Assembly (NCBI GenBank): GCA_027625915.1
Contig: JANTQA010000021.1
Location: forward strand, 2,480,001 to 2,544,000
Origin: Anaeramoeba flamelloides
Lineage: Eukaryota > Metamonada > Anaeramoebidae
Length of the DNA: 64,000 nt
Direction: 5' to 3'
A program made the position numbers and the translations under genes. This document shows, in pieces, positions 36,708 to 49,187 of this stretch. The notes under the pieces are model-generated. The model saw only the letters and a list, made by a program, of their open reading frames with translations. It was not told the DNA's origin and searched no databases. Position 1 is the first letter of the stretch; every line of letters starts with the position of its first letter.

Positions 36708-38299
36708 TCAGTTTTTGAGTGAAAACTCATTGCCAATATTATTACTTTATTTTGTAAAACTTATTTAATTTTTTTTACTGTAAATAGTTTATGAATTCAA
36801 TTTTCCCCATTTTATTTTTACAAATTTAAAAGAATAAGATCAAAAATGAAGTAGAAAAAATGAAAAATAATTCCAAATAAGTAAAATATAATAAATAATA
36901 AGTTTATGAAGTTAGAAATAGGGTATTTGATTATTGATTCAAATATTAACTGATTGAATGTTGATATGCAAACACCAACAATCAAAAAACAACATTTAAC
37001 TATCGACTATATTTCAAAATCATTGTCTTTTAATAATCAAATTTTGAAAATAAAAATTTTTATTAATAGAAAAAATACTTTATAATAAAAAAAATATTAT
37101 TTTAATATTCAGTTCTGTACACTAGAAATATTTATTTCTCATCTAAAAACAAAATTAAAAAAAAGTAAAAAAAAAAAATAAATAAATAAAAATTGGGATA
37201 ATTAATATGAAATTTTGTTTATAATTAAAATTCGTTTGGTTATTTATTCAATAATTAAATTGAATTCATTAAAAACAAACACAATCTTACTTTTTTTTCT
37301 TTGTGGTTTTTAAATAATATTTTTTTTGATAAATAATCTATTTTTACTTTAATTTTGGTATGTAATGAAGAAAAAAAAAAAGAATTGCCTTTATTTTCGT
37401 GAAAAAAATTTTCACGAACCTATTACTAATATCCAAAGGAGAAATCAGAAGAACTCAAATACAATTTATAAAAGAAATTAAGAAGAATTATCAACAAATA
37501 ACTCTACAATTAAAAGTTATAAGAACTCTTTTAAATGAATTTTTTCATTTTTTTTTGATGGATTCTTTAAGGTTAATAATCCCAATTGCTTTGAAAAAAA
37601 ATATTCTCTTGTATCAGGTATGAATATGTTAGTTTAGTTCTGATCTGATGAATCTTAAACTGAGTATGAGTTTTAATAGTAATTTAATAAGAATTTTTTT
37701 ACAATCAATTTATTAATTTTTCAAAAATCAGGATTTTTGAATGTAAGATTAATAGATTTGAAGGGAGGTAAGTTATAAAAAAATGTGATTGTAGTTAGTC
37801 AATTGAAATATTTATTCCACGTTTACCTAATTTCTTTATAAAAAACAATTAATTGTATAAAAGCTCCAAATACAATCAAATCTAAAGAAAAATACAATTT
37901 ACAATACATTAATTACAATTTAGGTTAACTTTACTTAAAATCTAATTGTCCTTATACTTATAATTTAAATTTCGTAAAAACTAAAATAAATTGTCAAAAA
38001 TTATCTTTTTAAACCACGATTAAAATTCATAGCAATTCAAGGATAGATCAGCAAAGCACCAAAATAACAAATATCTTCACCAATACATGATGTTTTTTTT
38101 TTTAAATTTTGAGGGAGTATAAACCTGAAATGGTTTTAACAATAGAAGGGATTTAAAAAAACTATAAATATAAAATATTTTAAAAGAATTTCTGAATAAT
38201 TAATTTCGTCTAAAGAGGATGTTTGAAAAGTAATTTTCAATATAATTATCATACCCCACGCAAAAAAAAAAAGACAATTTTTTTTTTTTATTGTTGAGT

Positions 38300-38580
38300 A
38301 GAGGTGATTCAACAAAAGTACCTCCTGTTTGTTGTTAGGTTTTCCAGAATTTAAAAGAATTGAGTCATATCTTTGATTTTTCTCTATTCTTTTGAATTCT
38401 GGAAAACCCCAGTTAGCTTTTCTTTGGTTTTCTGTTTTTCTGGAAAATCAATAGATTTTCGTTAGGTTTTTTTTATTTTTTGAAATAAAAAGAAAATTTT
38501 TGAAATTTTCGTTTAATTTCTTAAATTAAAAAAAACCTAGTCGCTCTACGGCACTTGAAGGCACTCTACTACACTTTCAG
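38300..38580. repeat. Foldback-type repeat (family of 20560-20990)
   Basis: Two inner inverted pairs: AGGTTTTCCAGAATTTAAAA against TTTGAATTCTGGAAAACC, and GTTAGGTTTTTTTTATTTTT against AAATTAAAAAAAACCTAG. The right side carries CGCTCTACGGCACTTGAAGG, similar to the block near 20955. Confidence 0.5.
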
Positions 38581-39665
38581 AAACTCTAAAATTGTATTTA
38601 GAGTTTATTAATTATAGCTGTAATATAGGACGGATTACAGTTCAGAGGATATATTTTCTTTAAAAAATGAAAAGAATAAATTATTTCTAAATAAAGACAG
38701 GAAAAAGAGAAAGAAAAGCAAGAAATGAAAGAGAAACAAAAAATAATAGAAAAAAAGTAAAAATTTCAGTGAAAAGTTTTTTTTGTGCTACAAGTGTTGA
38801 AGTGGCTAGTGGTTGTTTCCTTTTATGTCGATTTTTTTGGATTGTCACGATAGGTTGTTTTAATAAAGGATTCTAAATATTTGAACAACTATAGATCAAA
38901 TGAAATAGGCTACTTTATTAAATTTTGATTTAGAACTTTATAGATGGGTTGAATCTATAAAGTAAAAAATGACAATTGTTATAAAAAAAAATATTTTTTC
39001 CAAAATTTCTCCTAATGAATATATATATATATATATATATATATAGATTTATAACGCTTAATTGTTAAGATAAATACATTCGATTTTGAAAATAACGAAA
39101 TCTATTCTGCCAAAAAAGAAAAGAAAGAAAAAAGAAAAGAAAATTATGACAAAAAAATTATATTTTCAGAAATAAGTTGTGGTTGGATTTAAAAATAAAT
39201 TTTATTATTTATGACAAAAATCAATAAAAAAAATTCTAAATATACATTTTTTAATCATACAATCAAAAAAAAAAAAATAAAATAAAAAATAAAAAGAGAG
39301 AGAGATATGAAACAATCAAGACTTTTTTCCAAATTTTTCTTAATCTATATTCTAATTTATTCAAATAAAAACATATATTCAAAATAACAATCATTTATTT
39401 TATTAGTGTAAATTTAAAATTGGAGTTGATGCCAAATTAACATCTTTTAAGTTTCAAAATAAATGATATTATTATAAATTGTTGAATTCAAAAAAATAAA
39501 ATTACAATATTAAATTCGTTACGTTTGTCTCTTCAAAAAAGAAAAGAAAAGAAAAAGAAAGAAAGAAAAAAAAAAAAAAAAAAAGAAAAAGAAAAGAAAG
39601 ATATACAAGAAGAAATTAAATAAGAAATATTAACATTTTGAATTTGTTATCTGATTAAAATCTAC

Positions 39666-40567
39666 TTAATTTTCATTTTTATGAATAATATCTAGAATTT
39701 TGATTAACTTTTTATGGGAATTTTTCATTTCAATTAGATGTTTTTCTATATCTGAATATATTTTTTTAATATACTTTTCGTCTAATAATTGCAATTTTTC
39801 TTGCGATTGAGATTTAAAACCTTTAAATTTTTTAACATTTTCTGTTTGAAAACACAATTTCTGAAAAAAAATTATATTATAATTAATTTTTTCGTACCAA
39901 TCTTGGGCATCTTGTAAGGGCTTTATATAATAAATTCTACGTGGTAACTTTAAAATAATTATTTTATTATTTTTATTTTTATTTTGTAATTCCTTACTTG
40001 GGACTATTTTTTTTGTTTTTGATAAAGGAATAATTCCCAATGGTAACTCTGTATGATTAATTTCAGTGTCGGGCTGTTTGTGTTTATAATACCGAATTCG
40101 ATCCTCTGTTAAAATAAACCATCTTTTTTTCCAAGATTTATTTATTTTCCCCCTTTTTAAACAAAAACCAGATTTGAATTGTACACGTTCGAATAATTTT
40201 TGATACCCAGAATCTTCGAAATTGTTACCAATGAATTTTTTCTGTTTTTCCTTATTTTTTAAATATTTTTTTTTTGTTTTTTTTAATTTTTTCTTTTGTA
40301 ATGTATTAAGAGATTGTTGAATAAGAAACAATGGCTGTTTAAATTTTAATATTTGTAGTTGGAATTTTGCAATTTGTTCACCTCTTTGTAACATCCCCCA
40401 AGTAAATGTATTTAAAAATTGTTTTTTATTATAATTATTATCATGGTTCAAATAATTAGTTGGTGTCTGGAATTGAATTTTTTTTCGGGGAATGAAATTT
40501 TCAACATCTCTTAATTTATTATTATATGGAGTTTTTTTATGATAATTTTCCTTGTTTACATTATCTT
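39666..40567 (-). CDS. BLTP/chorein-like gene, last exon with PH domain
   Basis: Encodes about 300 residues ending at TAA. A PH domain is clear: KSGFCLKRGKINKSWKKRWFI opens the first strands, followed by YYKH, PLGIIPL and ILKLPRRIYYI, and the closing helix carries the conserved Trp in AQDWYEKINY. The start is set by a 62 nt GT-AG intron (40629-40568) made largely of a TTTTTA-type microsatellite; it joins GAT A to AA GAT in frame. A long helical tail (QEKLQLLDEKY onward) follows the PH domain. Within this frame there is no ATG before the PH segment except internal ones, supporting its status as a downstream exon. PH domains usually bind phosphoinositides or proteins at membranes. Confidence 0.7.
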
Positions 40568-40629
40568 CTTCAAATATATATTTTTATTTTTATTTTTATT
40601 TTTATTTTTGTTTTTATTTTTATTATTAC

Positions 40630-41736
40630 TATCGTCATCATTATTCTGATTTTTAAATTTTTTTTTAATTTTTTTTCCATTTATAAATAACGAATATAGA
40701 TTTGTAAAAAAACTGATAAATTTTTCCAATTGTGAAAATTCAATAAAACTTTCTTCATTAAGTTGGAAAATTTGTTTATTTATCCCAAAAGACAAAAGAT
40801 CAATCGAAAATAAATTAGATATTAAATTTTGTATATGAAATAAATATAATTTATTGTTATGATTAAAATTAATTTGCATTTTTTGAATATTAAATTCATT
40901 TTTTATATTATTTAAATCATTTATTCTTAAAATACTTTGATTAAAATTAATTTTATACGAATAACCAACAAGCAAATGATCTGTAAAATATTTTAAGAAA
41001 TCGAATAACTGAATTTTAAACAATTGTAAACTAATCAAATGCATCACATTACCAAAATAATAAAAATTATTAATACTAATTACCATTTGTTTTTCTTGTA
41101 AAAAAATAATTTCGATTGCTTCTTTGTTTTCACATTGTTGATTTATTTCAATTAATGATAATTGTTTATTTGTAGAATTTTTTCCTTGATTAAAGTTTTC
41201 TCCATTTTTTAGTATTTGATCATTAAAATTGATTTTATTTATGCTTATTGTTAACAATTCTAACGCCTTTAAATCAAAATTTAGATCAATATTTAATAAA
41301 TTAACATTAACAATTTCGTTAATCTTCACTATACATTCTTTAATATGTATTTTCAATTGATACTTGTTTTGATTATTATTATCAATACTATTACCGTTAT
41401 CATTATCGATGTCACTGATACTGCCAATATTTTTTTTTTTTTTTTTTTTTTTTTTGTTTTTTGTTTTTTGCAAATTAGGTTCTTTTAAAGAAAGGAAATA
41501 TTTTAAGCAAAATATTAAAAATATAATATCCTTTTCAGTGCATTCTAATCTTTGCATTGTAATGATTTTGTTTTTTCCTTGATTTACAACATATATCTTT
41601 TCAAAATATATCTGGCGCGAAATCTGATTCTTTAATTCACGCTGCATCAAAATATCTTTGATCTGTGGTGGAATAGCAAATCCGAATCTTCCAATTTTCA
41701 ATTCCAATAAATTTCTTTTTCCCAATTGTATTTCAA
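40630..41736 (-). CDS. BLTP/chorein-like gene, middle exon
   Basis: Exon of 1107 nt after CTACAG at 41737-41742. It begins VEIQLGKRNLLELKIGRFGF and continues with alternating hydrophobic strands separated by Asn/Lys inserts, for example KIHIKECIVKINEI, NIDLNFDLKALELL, MVISINNFYYFG and INFNQSILRINDL. This beta-strand rhythm resembles the long hydrophobic groove of VPS13/BLTP lipid-transfer proteins, but no diagnostic motif fixes the subfamily. The Lys run near residue 100 corresponds to a long A/T homopolymer (41430-41453 in plus). The frame has no ATG at its start, so it is an internal exon; phases match the exons on each side. Confidence 0.55.
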
Positions 41737-42680
41737 CTGTAGTTGTAAAAATAAGTGTTAATATATTATACGTTGAAGAATATATTATTTAGTAAAAAGA
41801 AATTTCGAAAATAAAGAAAGTATAATTTTTTTTAAATTTAGTATAATTTTATTTTTTAATCTCCCAAATAATGTTTATTTATAAAATTTATGTATACAAG
41901 AATTTTTTTGTTTCATCATGTTGTAACAAAAAATTGTTCCATTTCAACTTGTAAGGCTTCACTCTGAAACTTTACAATGTTCATTCCTTTAAAAACCTTT
42001 AAACCCCAATTAGAGACAGTTTATTCAACTTGAGAATATTTCAATCATTACGAACTCTAACTCGATTGAAAAAATTTCTTTAAACAATTTTTGTCATAAT
42101 ATGTCCCTACGACCCAAAAAACATTAAAAATTGAAAAGTGAACAAATACTTTCAATTAAAAAAATTAAAAAAACTAAATGAAAAAATCAAAATAAATAAA
42201 GTTTCCATTTAACTTTTTCTTGAAAACATTTTTTGCCAAAATCATTGAATTCACACTTGAAATATGTATATTTTTATATACAATATCTTATTTTAACTCA
42301 TTGACTAAAACAAATTCTAAATTATGGGGATTTTATTTTCACAAAAGGGACTAATTTGGTCTTCAAATGTTTTTTTTTTATTTTTAGATTATAAAATTAA
42401 AAAAAAAGTTATTTAAAAAAGATAAACTCTCTAGAAAACAATTCTAATTTAATATATTAACTTATTCTTTGATTTCAAAATTTACTCAACCCCAATTTTT
42501 CAAAAAATAATAAAAAAGTGCACAGTAATTTCAAAAAATATTTTCGATATTCAAAAGTTGAGAGTGATTTTATTCTGAAAAAATTTATCCCAATGGTTAA
42601 TAGAATTTAGTTATAAAGCTAGATTTTGAAAAATATTAATCAGAAAAAAATAGTGCTTAATTTTATTAGGGACATATATA

Positions 42681-42875
42681 CAGTCAGTTCCACTTTTAAG
42701 ACACAGACTTTCAACCAAATTTAAGGAACAAAAAATTCCCAAATTAAGGCAGAAAATTCGGATTCTAGTAAAATGATTTGTGTAAAAAAAATTACAAAAA
42801 ATGTGCTTTGATTTGAAAATTTTTTTGTGTCTTAAATTTCGTTGAAAGTTTGTGCTTTAAAGGCGGAACTGACTA
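42681..42875. mobile_element. Mariner/Tc1-type MITE, 195 bp
   Basis: Inverted ends: left CAGTCAGTTCCACTTTTAAG, right GCCTTTAAAGCACAAAC on the complement, pairing over about 65 bp with the landmark ACTTTCAAC-AAATTTAAG. The terminal CAGT(C) and insertion in a TATATA run (TA duplication) fit Tc1/mariner non-autonomous elements. No ORF. Confidence 0.8.
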
Positions 42876-45179
42876 TATATATATATAACATCTTGATGAC
42901 ACAATTCACATTAAAGTGGTGTTAATTCAATTAAAATTGAAATCAAAATACTTGATAACCTGCTATAAATTATTTTTGTTTTCTCTTTTTTATTTTGATA
43001 ATTTTTTCTTTGGTTACTCCTTTCTATCTATAAAAAAAATAAAAATAAATAGTTTTATCATTTTTTTTTTTTAATCCTTTATCACTTGTTATTTAATTTT
43101 TTTTAGAATATTACTTTGAAAAAAACGAAAAGAAAAAAGAAAAAGAAAGAAAGAAAGAATTAATGATCTATTAAGTAGTAGGAACATTTTACCAATTTTG
43201 AGTGTCACGGTTTATACGGAAATGTAATCATTAAAATCATTTTTATAACCAAATATAGTAAACATTTTAATAAATACAGGAGGATCAGATATCCTGGTAT
43301 AATACATTTATTCACCTTTTAAAAAATGGATTTCAAAATTTTTGAAAAATTGATCAAGAATAAATAAAAAAAAATCAGTTATTTCTTAATCTTATTTGTA
43401 AAAGTTGAGATAATTACTTCTTTTCCAGTTTTTCAATTTTATTTTTAATTCTGAAAAAACTTTTGTTTGAAAATTTTTTGAATTAACTTTATTAGTTATT
43501 TCTAAAGAATTTTTCAAAATCTTGAATTTTAATAATACTATTTTCATTTAAATTCATCTAATGCAGATATTTTGGTTAAAGAAAATATGAAATTTTTTGA
43601 ATTCTTCTTCAGAAATATAGATTTATTGGATGTATTCATTTGATTTGATAAATTTTTTTCTTTTCTATCAAATTGTGAAGACACAAAATATATTATGAAT
43701 CCCTCTTTCATTTTTTTAAACCAAAATTTCTTTTTCTTTGAGTTCAACTTTTTGTAGTTGTTTTTTGATTTCAAGAGAATTTAATCGTTCACTTTTATTC
43801 TTTTAAAAGAATATTCTTTGTTTGGTTTAGTTTTATAAAAAAGAATTTCAAAAAAGAATTTCGAAAACAAATTTGGTAAAAAAATGCTTTTGTCAAATAT
43901 AATAAATAGGAATAGGAATAGGAGGTTTGTTAAGGTAATACCTTATTTATTCTCATTTAAATTAAGAAGATAAAAAAGAGATAAAATATCTTGGAAAATA
44001 TAATTTGAAATTATTTTTTTCATTCTTGATTTCAACAAACTTATTTGGAAAGGTGATCTTTCTTGTTTGGTGAAAAAAAGAAAAGATTTGTTGAAAATAC
44101 AAACACCTTCTCTGATTCTTTTTTTGAGTTTATTCTATGATTAATTTCAATGATTCATATAAACACATTTCTTGATCTAAAACGTAAATTTTCATCAAAA
44201 AAAATGTTCAAAAAATTGAAAAATTAGAGATCCAACTCTGGTTAACTTTCGTTTGTATTTCTTTTCATAAATAGAGTAATGTATTATATTTTGATTTCAA
44301 AGTTTCAATATCTCATTACACTCAAAAAAATCTTTTTCAGTAAGGCTGTACACAATAAAAAAGTTTCAAAAATGGTAAAGTTTACCTACTTCATTAAAAC
44401 CATTTTATAGCATTTTTCAAAAATTATTATTATTATCTTGAATAATTTAAAACATTTTGTCTGTCATTCATAACACAATTGACGCATTTGGGAAAAAATT
44501 ACTTTTTCATAGATTTAAAAAATATAGCCACCCGTCAAACATATAATCCCCTTAGAAACAGGTTGGCGAATCAGAACAATGATAAAAAGTTTATCAAAAA
44601 AAAATGAAATAAAAAAATAAAAATTTTCAAGTTTCTTTTTTTTTGGTAAATTTCGTTTTTCACAAAACGAACACGATCAAAAAAATTTGTTATAATACTA
44701 ATCAAATATGTCACACAATAAATGAAGTGTAAGAATTTCTTTTTAAAATATTTTCAACAATAATAACAAAATGTTCTTGGATTATTGCGAGATAAGAGAT
44801 ATTTTCTAATCACATAATTTTTATCATATAACTTAAATATTTTCCCCAATTCAAACAAAAAAAAAAAAACATCACCATCAATTGTTTTCTGAATCATTGA
44901 TCCAAAAATCATCTTTGTGTCTCGAATTAACATTTATAAAGAAAATAATACAAAACAAATCACTTCCAAGTAAAATGATTATGTTTAAAAAGATAAACAG
45001 TAATGCATTGATTTTCCCTATAAACAAAACTCCATATTTGTTTTATACTTGACAGTTTTAAAGTGTTTATTTTTTTTTATTTTCAAATATTTATTTTCTC
45101 TTTTTATTTTGATTTATTTTGATATTTATAATTTGTTTTTTGCGGTTGTTGATTAATTTTTGATTTTGAAGAGAAAAAA

Positions 45180-45720
45180 TAATATCGACTAAAATATTCA
45201 AAAAATGGAATTTTTAGTTTTTTTATGTAATTATTTGAACAATGTCTCTTTGAGTTCCAGATCAAAGATGCCAAAGTTTCAAAAGTTTATGTAAACATTT
45301 TTACTCGTTTCTGGAAAAACCTCAAATCTGGAAAAGTAAATTGTAATTTTCTCTCTTAATTTGTAAAAGAATCAAGAAAATAAAAAATAAAAAATTTAAT
45401 AACGACTCTTTAATTCATTAAGATTTGTTTTTAAAAATATAAATAAAGATAATACTTGAAAAAAGTGCATTAATTGTACTGAATTTTAAATTTTGCTATA
45501 AAAAATAATACTAGAATATTTAAAAATTCAATTTAATGTTAGTTATTTTCAAAAAGATTAAAAAGTTATTTAGAGCCACTTTCTGTTTTTTAAAAAATAG
45601 TGATAAGTTTTCCAATTGTCTTTTTAATAATAAAATAGGATTTTATTTTTTCTTAAAATTTTTGATGTTTTGGAAATCACAGAAATTACTGAAATCAATT
45701 TAAATCACAAAAACCAATTT
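45180..45720 (-). repeat. Dispersed repeat, partner at 4541-5120
   Basis: Reverse-complement match to 4541-5120 through several blocks, such as TTCCAGATCAAAGATGC near 45256 and GATAATACTTGAAAAAAGTG near 45448. Non-coding, diverged. Confidence 0.6.
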
Positions 45721-45954
45721 TTTTAATGTTAAAAAACTCTTATATTTTTTTAAAAAAAATTAAAAAAAGAAGGATATAGGTTGTTATACTTCCGAGAGGT
45801 AGTGAATATTTCACTTTAATGAGCTTTGTTTAGGTTTATTACAAAGTTTATAAACAAAAATTGGTTAGTTATAAAAAGGATTTAGTTTTAAGGGATTGAA
45901 GTCTAACAAGAAGAAGTCTAAGATTAAAGTAAGTTGTTATTACATGTAAATCAC

Positions 45955-46585
45955 ATTAGAGCTACATAGTTCAAATGACTCTAAAAACGATTGGTAAAGT
46001 TGTGCTATTTGTTAATTCCATCAATTATAAATGATCCTTTATTAGTAAAAAAAAAACCAACAATTTCGGATAAAAATCTGATAATCACCACAAATTTAAA
46101 GGTTGAATCATCAATATTCAGACTCCAAAGTTGCAAAATATCTTTCTTAAATTTGTTTCGAAATGTAGATTTGTTGCTAAAAAATTTTATTTTTTTAAAA
46201 AATTAAAAAATTAACCGAATAGATTCATTTTGACAAATTATTCGCAAATATTGGAAATATATTGATATTACAATTAGCTTTGTAAAAAAGAAAACAAAAC
46301 TAATCAGTCTTTAGACTTTTTATGTTGATGATTATTGAGTTAATCTTTGAAATTAAAAAATTGTAAAAATATTTACTTTTAGGAAATTCTAAATAAGAAT
46401 TATTAAAATAACATGGAATAGTGTGGTTTGGAGTTTCTATTTTTAGATTTAGAAAAGAAATTAAAAAAATAAAATTTCCAAAATGAAAATTTTTAATATT
46501 GATCATTAGTATAAAATCGAATAATTTATTTTTCAATAATAATTATAATAGATTTTTTAGAGCATTTGAACAATTTAGCACTAAT
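45955..46585 (-). mobile_element. MITE-like element, 640 bp family (copy 2)
   Basis: Left end ATTAGAGCTACATAGTTCAA pairs with the right end (complement ATTAGTGCTAAATTGTTCAA) as about 33 bp inverted repeats. Collinear with 26057-26697 on the opposite strand. The 71- and 78-codon frames on its two strands are by-products and are not conserved in the other copies. Confidence 0.75.
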
Positions 46586-47195
46586 ATCATTTACACCCAA
46601 TTTCAACATACTTGTTTTATAGAATTTGGAGTGACGCTAGTCCCTTAAATAAAAGAAATTATTCCGCAATTACTCAACAATTTCCCTTATATTAACAATA
46701 AAAAATCTTTTCAGGGATTATTTTCATTTTCTATATTTTTTTCAATGCTACAATCAGAACCCACAAAGTACATAATTTGAAGGAATTAAAATAATACACA
46801 GGATTTACTCAGAACATTCTTTTGGTTCTTCACTAAAAAATGTTTCCTTTGACAATACTGGTATTTGAATAATAAAAAGGAAAAAATTTTAGTTCATTTT
46901 CATTTTTTTTAACAAATAGAGTTTTGAAGGTTATAGAATCTAATTTGTGAGATCTATTTATTTGTTTGTTACTTTTTTTTATCTGTAAAACTTGGGTGAA
47001 CGAAGAATCCGAAATGAAAGAAATAATTTCAAAAATTGAAAGAAAAGATCACATTATTGATTCTAAAATCTTTCTAATATAAATTTCAAGTAATGTGGTG
47101 TATCAGAATTTGAAAATTCTAAGATTGAAATTTTGAAAAGTACATTATTCTTCATTATTTATGAAAATAAAAAAAAAAAAAAGAATATTTCATAC

Positions 47196-47724
47196 CATTT
47201 TTCAATTTTAAATCCACACATAATTTTCTTTTCTGAAAAATTGAAATTACAAAATATTTTATCTTTAGTGGGTGGTTACAAAGTAGTTGGTAAGAGTTTT
47301 GTTTTTGTTTTTTTTTTGTTTTTATTGAATTTTTTTGTTTTGGTTGAAGTTCAGGTCCGCTCTCTTCAGATGACAAAAGTTGTATTTTATTTGATTTCAT
47401 TTTCTTTTTCTTTCGCTTTTTCATTTGTATTTTTGTGTTTATGTCCCGATTCAGGATTAGGTACATCTTAGAAATTAAAATTGGGATTGTTCCTTTCTTT
47501 TCTTTTAAAATGGGTGTTCTGAGTTGCTTTGCAGAACATTTTTCAATAAGAAAAGTGTTTGGAAGACAAAATGTTTGGCAAAGCGAATTAATAAATTTAT
47601 GCGATATTTCTGAGTTTTCTAATGAGGAGTAATCCTTTGTTAATGTTACTTGAAACAGTTTGAAAGAAGTGAAGATTTCTTGTAATTGATTTATCAATTT
47701 TGGTGAGGTAAAAACTGAAAACAT
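47196..47724 (-). CDS. BLTP/chorein-like gene, first exon (chorein-N-like)
   Basis: Opens with a true ATG (MFSVFTSPKLINQLQEIF). The segment FCLPNTFLIEKCSAKQLRT, then LKEKKGTIPILISKMYLIL, lines up with the chorein N-terminal pattern of BLTP3/UHRF1BP1-type proteins as I remember it (LPTWLAINK ... LKTHPICLSLDKV). It then has a Lys-rich insert and another strand pair (PLKIKYFVISIF, KLCVDLKLKN). The exon ends at a strong donor GTATGA. Joined to the two downstream exons it gives 845 codons plus stop (529+1107+902 nt), shorter than animal BLTP3 (about 1400). The usual role of this family is bulk lipid transfer at organelle contacts; whether this short version does so is unknown. Confidence 0.5.
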
Positions 47725-48541
47725 TCCAAAACGATCAAAGAAACAAAAAATGACTTTTCACATTGAAATGAGAGTAATATTTTGGTGTAAGCAGAGAATG
47801 TTTCGGGAACGATAACAGGTACAGTTTTACAATTTTGGTGTTTCAAAAAAAATAGACAATAAAAAGGAGAAATGTAATCAATTGAATAGCATGGTTTTTT
47901 TGGTTTCTTATCGATTGTAACTCAAAAAGGTTGTTTTGAAGATCACTTTACCTGAATGTTGTAGATAAGGTTTTTGTTTTGACGGAGACCTAATAGTACT
48001 GGTATATTGTTACTTTTTCTCTTGTCAACAAATCCCAATTACCGATTTTAAGAGGTTGAATGATTTTTCGAAAAAGAAAACTTAAAATTAGAAGAAAAGC
48101 AATGAGTTGTTTGATAATTTGAGGAACAAGAATTATTTCTATTGTTTTTAAACTGCCAGATTCAAATGAAGTTTGTGGATGTTTTTTGACTCTTTATATT
48201 TCAAAAAGCTATTAGTAAATGATTAGCCAAACAATCGAATTGAATTAAAAAACTGGAGACATCTTGATATAGCTTTTTTAAAAAAGTGTGGACTCGAAGT
48301 TTTATAAGTAGGGCTTAAGACTGTCTAACTCATATGTTTTAATCAGTTCAGTCAACATCAAATAAAACTTTTGGTACACACTTTTCTAAAACAGCTGTAC
48401 GATCACAATTGTGGTTTTAATTATTAACGAAACATGTTCAAAATATTTTTTCGTTAATTATCATCACAAAAATTAAACAAAGAAAATAAAGAAAAAAAAA
48501 AAAAAAAAAGAAAAGAATATTTATTGAAAGTCTGGTTTTTG

Positions 48542-48853
48542 TTAAGAGTTTCTCACAAAAATCTGGAAAAACGCCCAATTAAAGCAAATAAAGATCAGTG
48601 TAATATTAAAACAGAAAGGTATTAACAAGCTATAGTACCAATCAGTTCGAAAGAACTCTGTGAGCGGATCCTTTTTTGCAGACAAGTGAACAAAATCAAA
48701 TTTGATAAAAAAGAGATACCCTATTGCAATAAAAGCAAGTGCGCTCCCAATAATTAAAAAAAGTCCCCATCCTACAGATCGATCGTTTGTCCTTCGAACA
48801 TATACGTTCTGTGTTCTTTGTTTAAATTCAAGTTTATTCTTATCGATTTGCAT
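48542..48853 (-). CDS. PIGY: PIG-Y/Eri1-like GPI-GlcNAc transferase subunit
   Basis: 103-residue ORF with a true ATG. Two hydrophobic helices: about 29-50 (GLFLIIGSALAFIAIGYLFF) and about 72-98. The second begins with YYSLLIPF and the protein ends FFQIFVRNS, matching the human PIG-Y C-terminus pattern YSLLLP...W...IKLFRHN in both spacing and position. PIG-Y is a small ER-membrane subunit of the enzyme that makes GlcNAc-PI, the first step of GPI anchor synthesis. The protein is about 30 residues longer than human PIG-Y, all at the N-terminus (basic, cytosolic). No intron is needed. The BLTP-like gene lies 818 bp downstream on the same strand. The alternative is an unrelated two-helix protein. 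Confidence 0.6.
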   Translation of the reverse strand: MQIDKNKLEFKQRTQNVYVRRTNDRSVGWGLFLIIGSALAFIAIGYLFFIKFDFVHLSAKKDPLTEFFRTDWYYSLLIPFCFNITLIFICFNWAFFQIFVRNS

Positions 48854-49187
48854 TTTTTTTTATTTGGTATTGATTGGTATTGATGATGTATATTTGTTGA
48901 TCACAAGGAGACAAATGTTTTATGTAAACTTTTGGTTGGTTGGTTGGTTGTGACTTTTGAAAACAATTAAAGAATAAGCTAAATATTTAATTCCTTTGAT
49001 AAACTTTTGGCTTGTAATTATTTCAAGAACTTTAAAAGTGAAAGGGATTTAAAAAAAATGATCAGAGATCATTAATATGAAAGAAAAGGTCTTAAAATTT
49101 CGGTTTTAAGAGTTTAGAAGTGTTTTAAAATCTTATAAAAGTGAAATCAAGGTACTTTAATTCAAAAATCTGGAAATATTTTGAAAT

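Larger units (their letters stand above)
35667..39665. other. 4 kb gap with repeats
   Basis: No confident gene. A 75-codon Lys-rich frame at 36234-36461 (minus) lacks an ATG and support. A frame at 37399-37619 (plus) ends at a good donor (TATCAG|GTATGA) and has a helical, protein-like composition, but no partner exon was found. Repeats at 36517-36707 and 38300-38580; (AT)n at about 39018-39045. Confidence 0.5.
41737..47195 (-). other. 5.5 kb proposed intron of the BLTP-like gene
   Basis: Donor G|GTATGA at 47196/47195 and acceptor CTACAG at 41737. Joining across it gives GTT (Val) with frame kept, but no transcript evidence is available. Contains a mariner-type MITE (42681-42875), a dispersed repeat (45180-45720) and a 631 bp MITE (45955-46585). 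Weak ORFs inside (43544-43774, 45991-46206, 46300-46536) either lack an ATG or lie in the MITE. Confidence 0.5.

Noticed and set aside
45991-46536. Two frames on opposite strands
   Set aside because: Both lie inside a 631 bp MITE and are broken in the other two copies.
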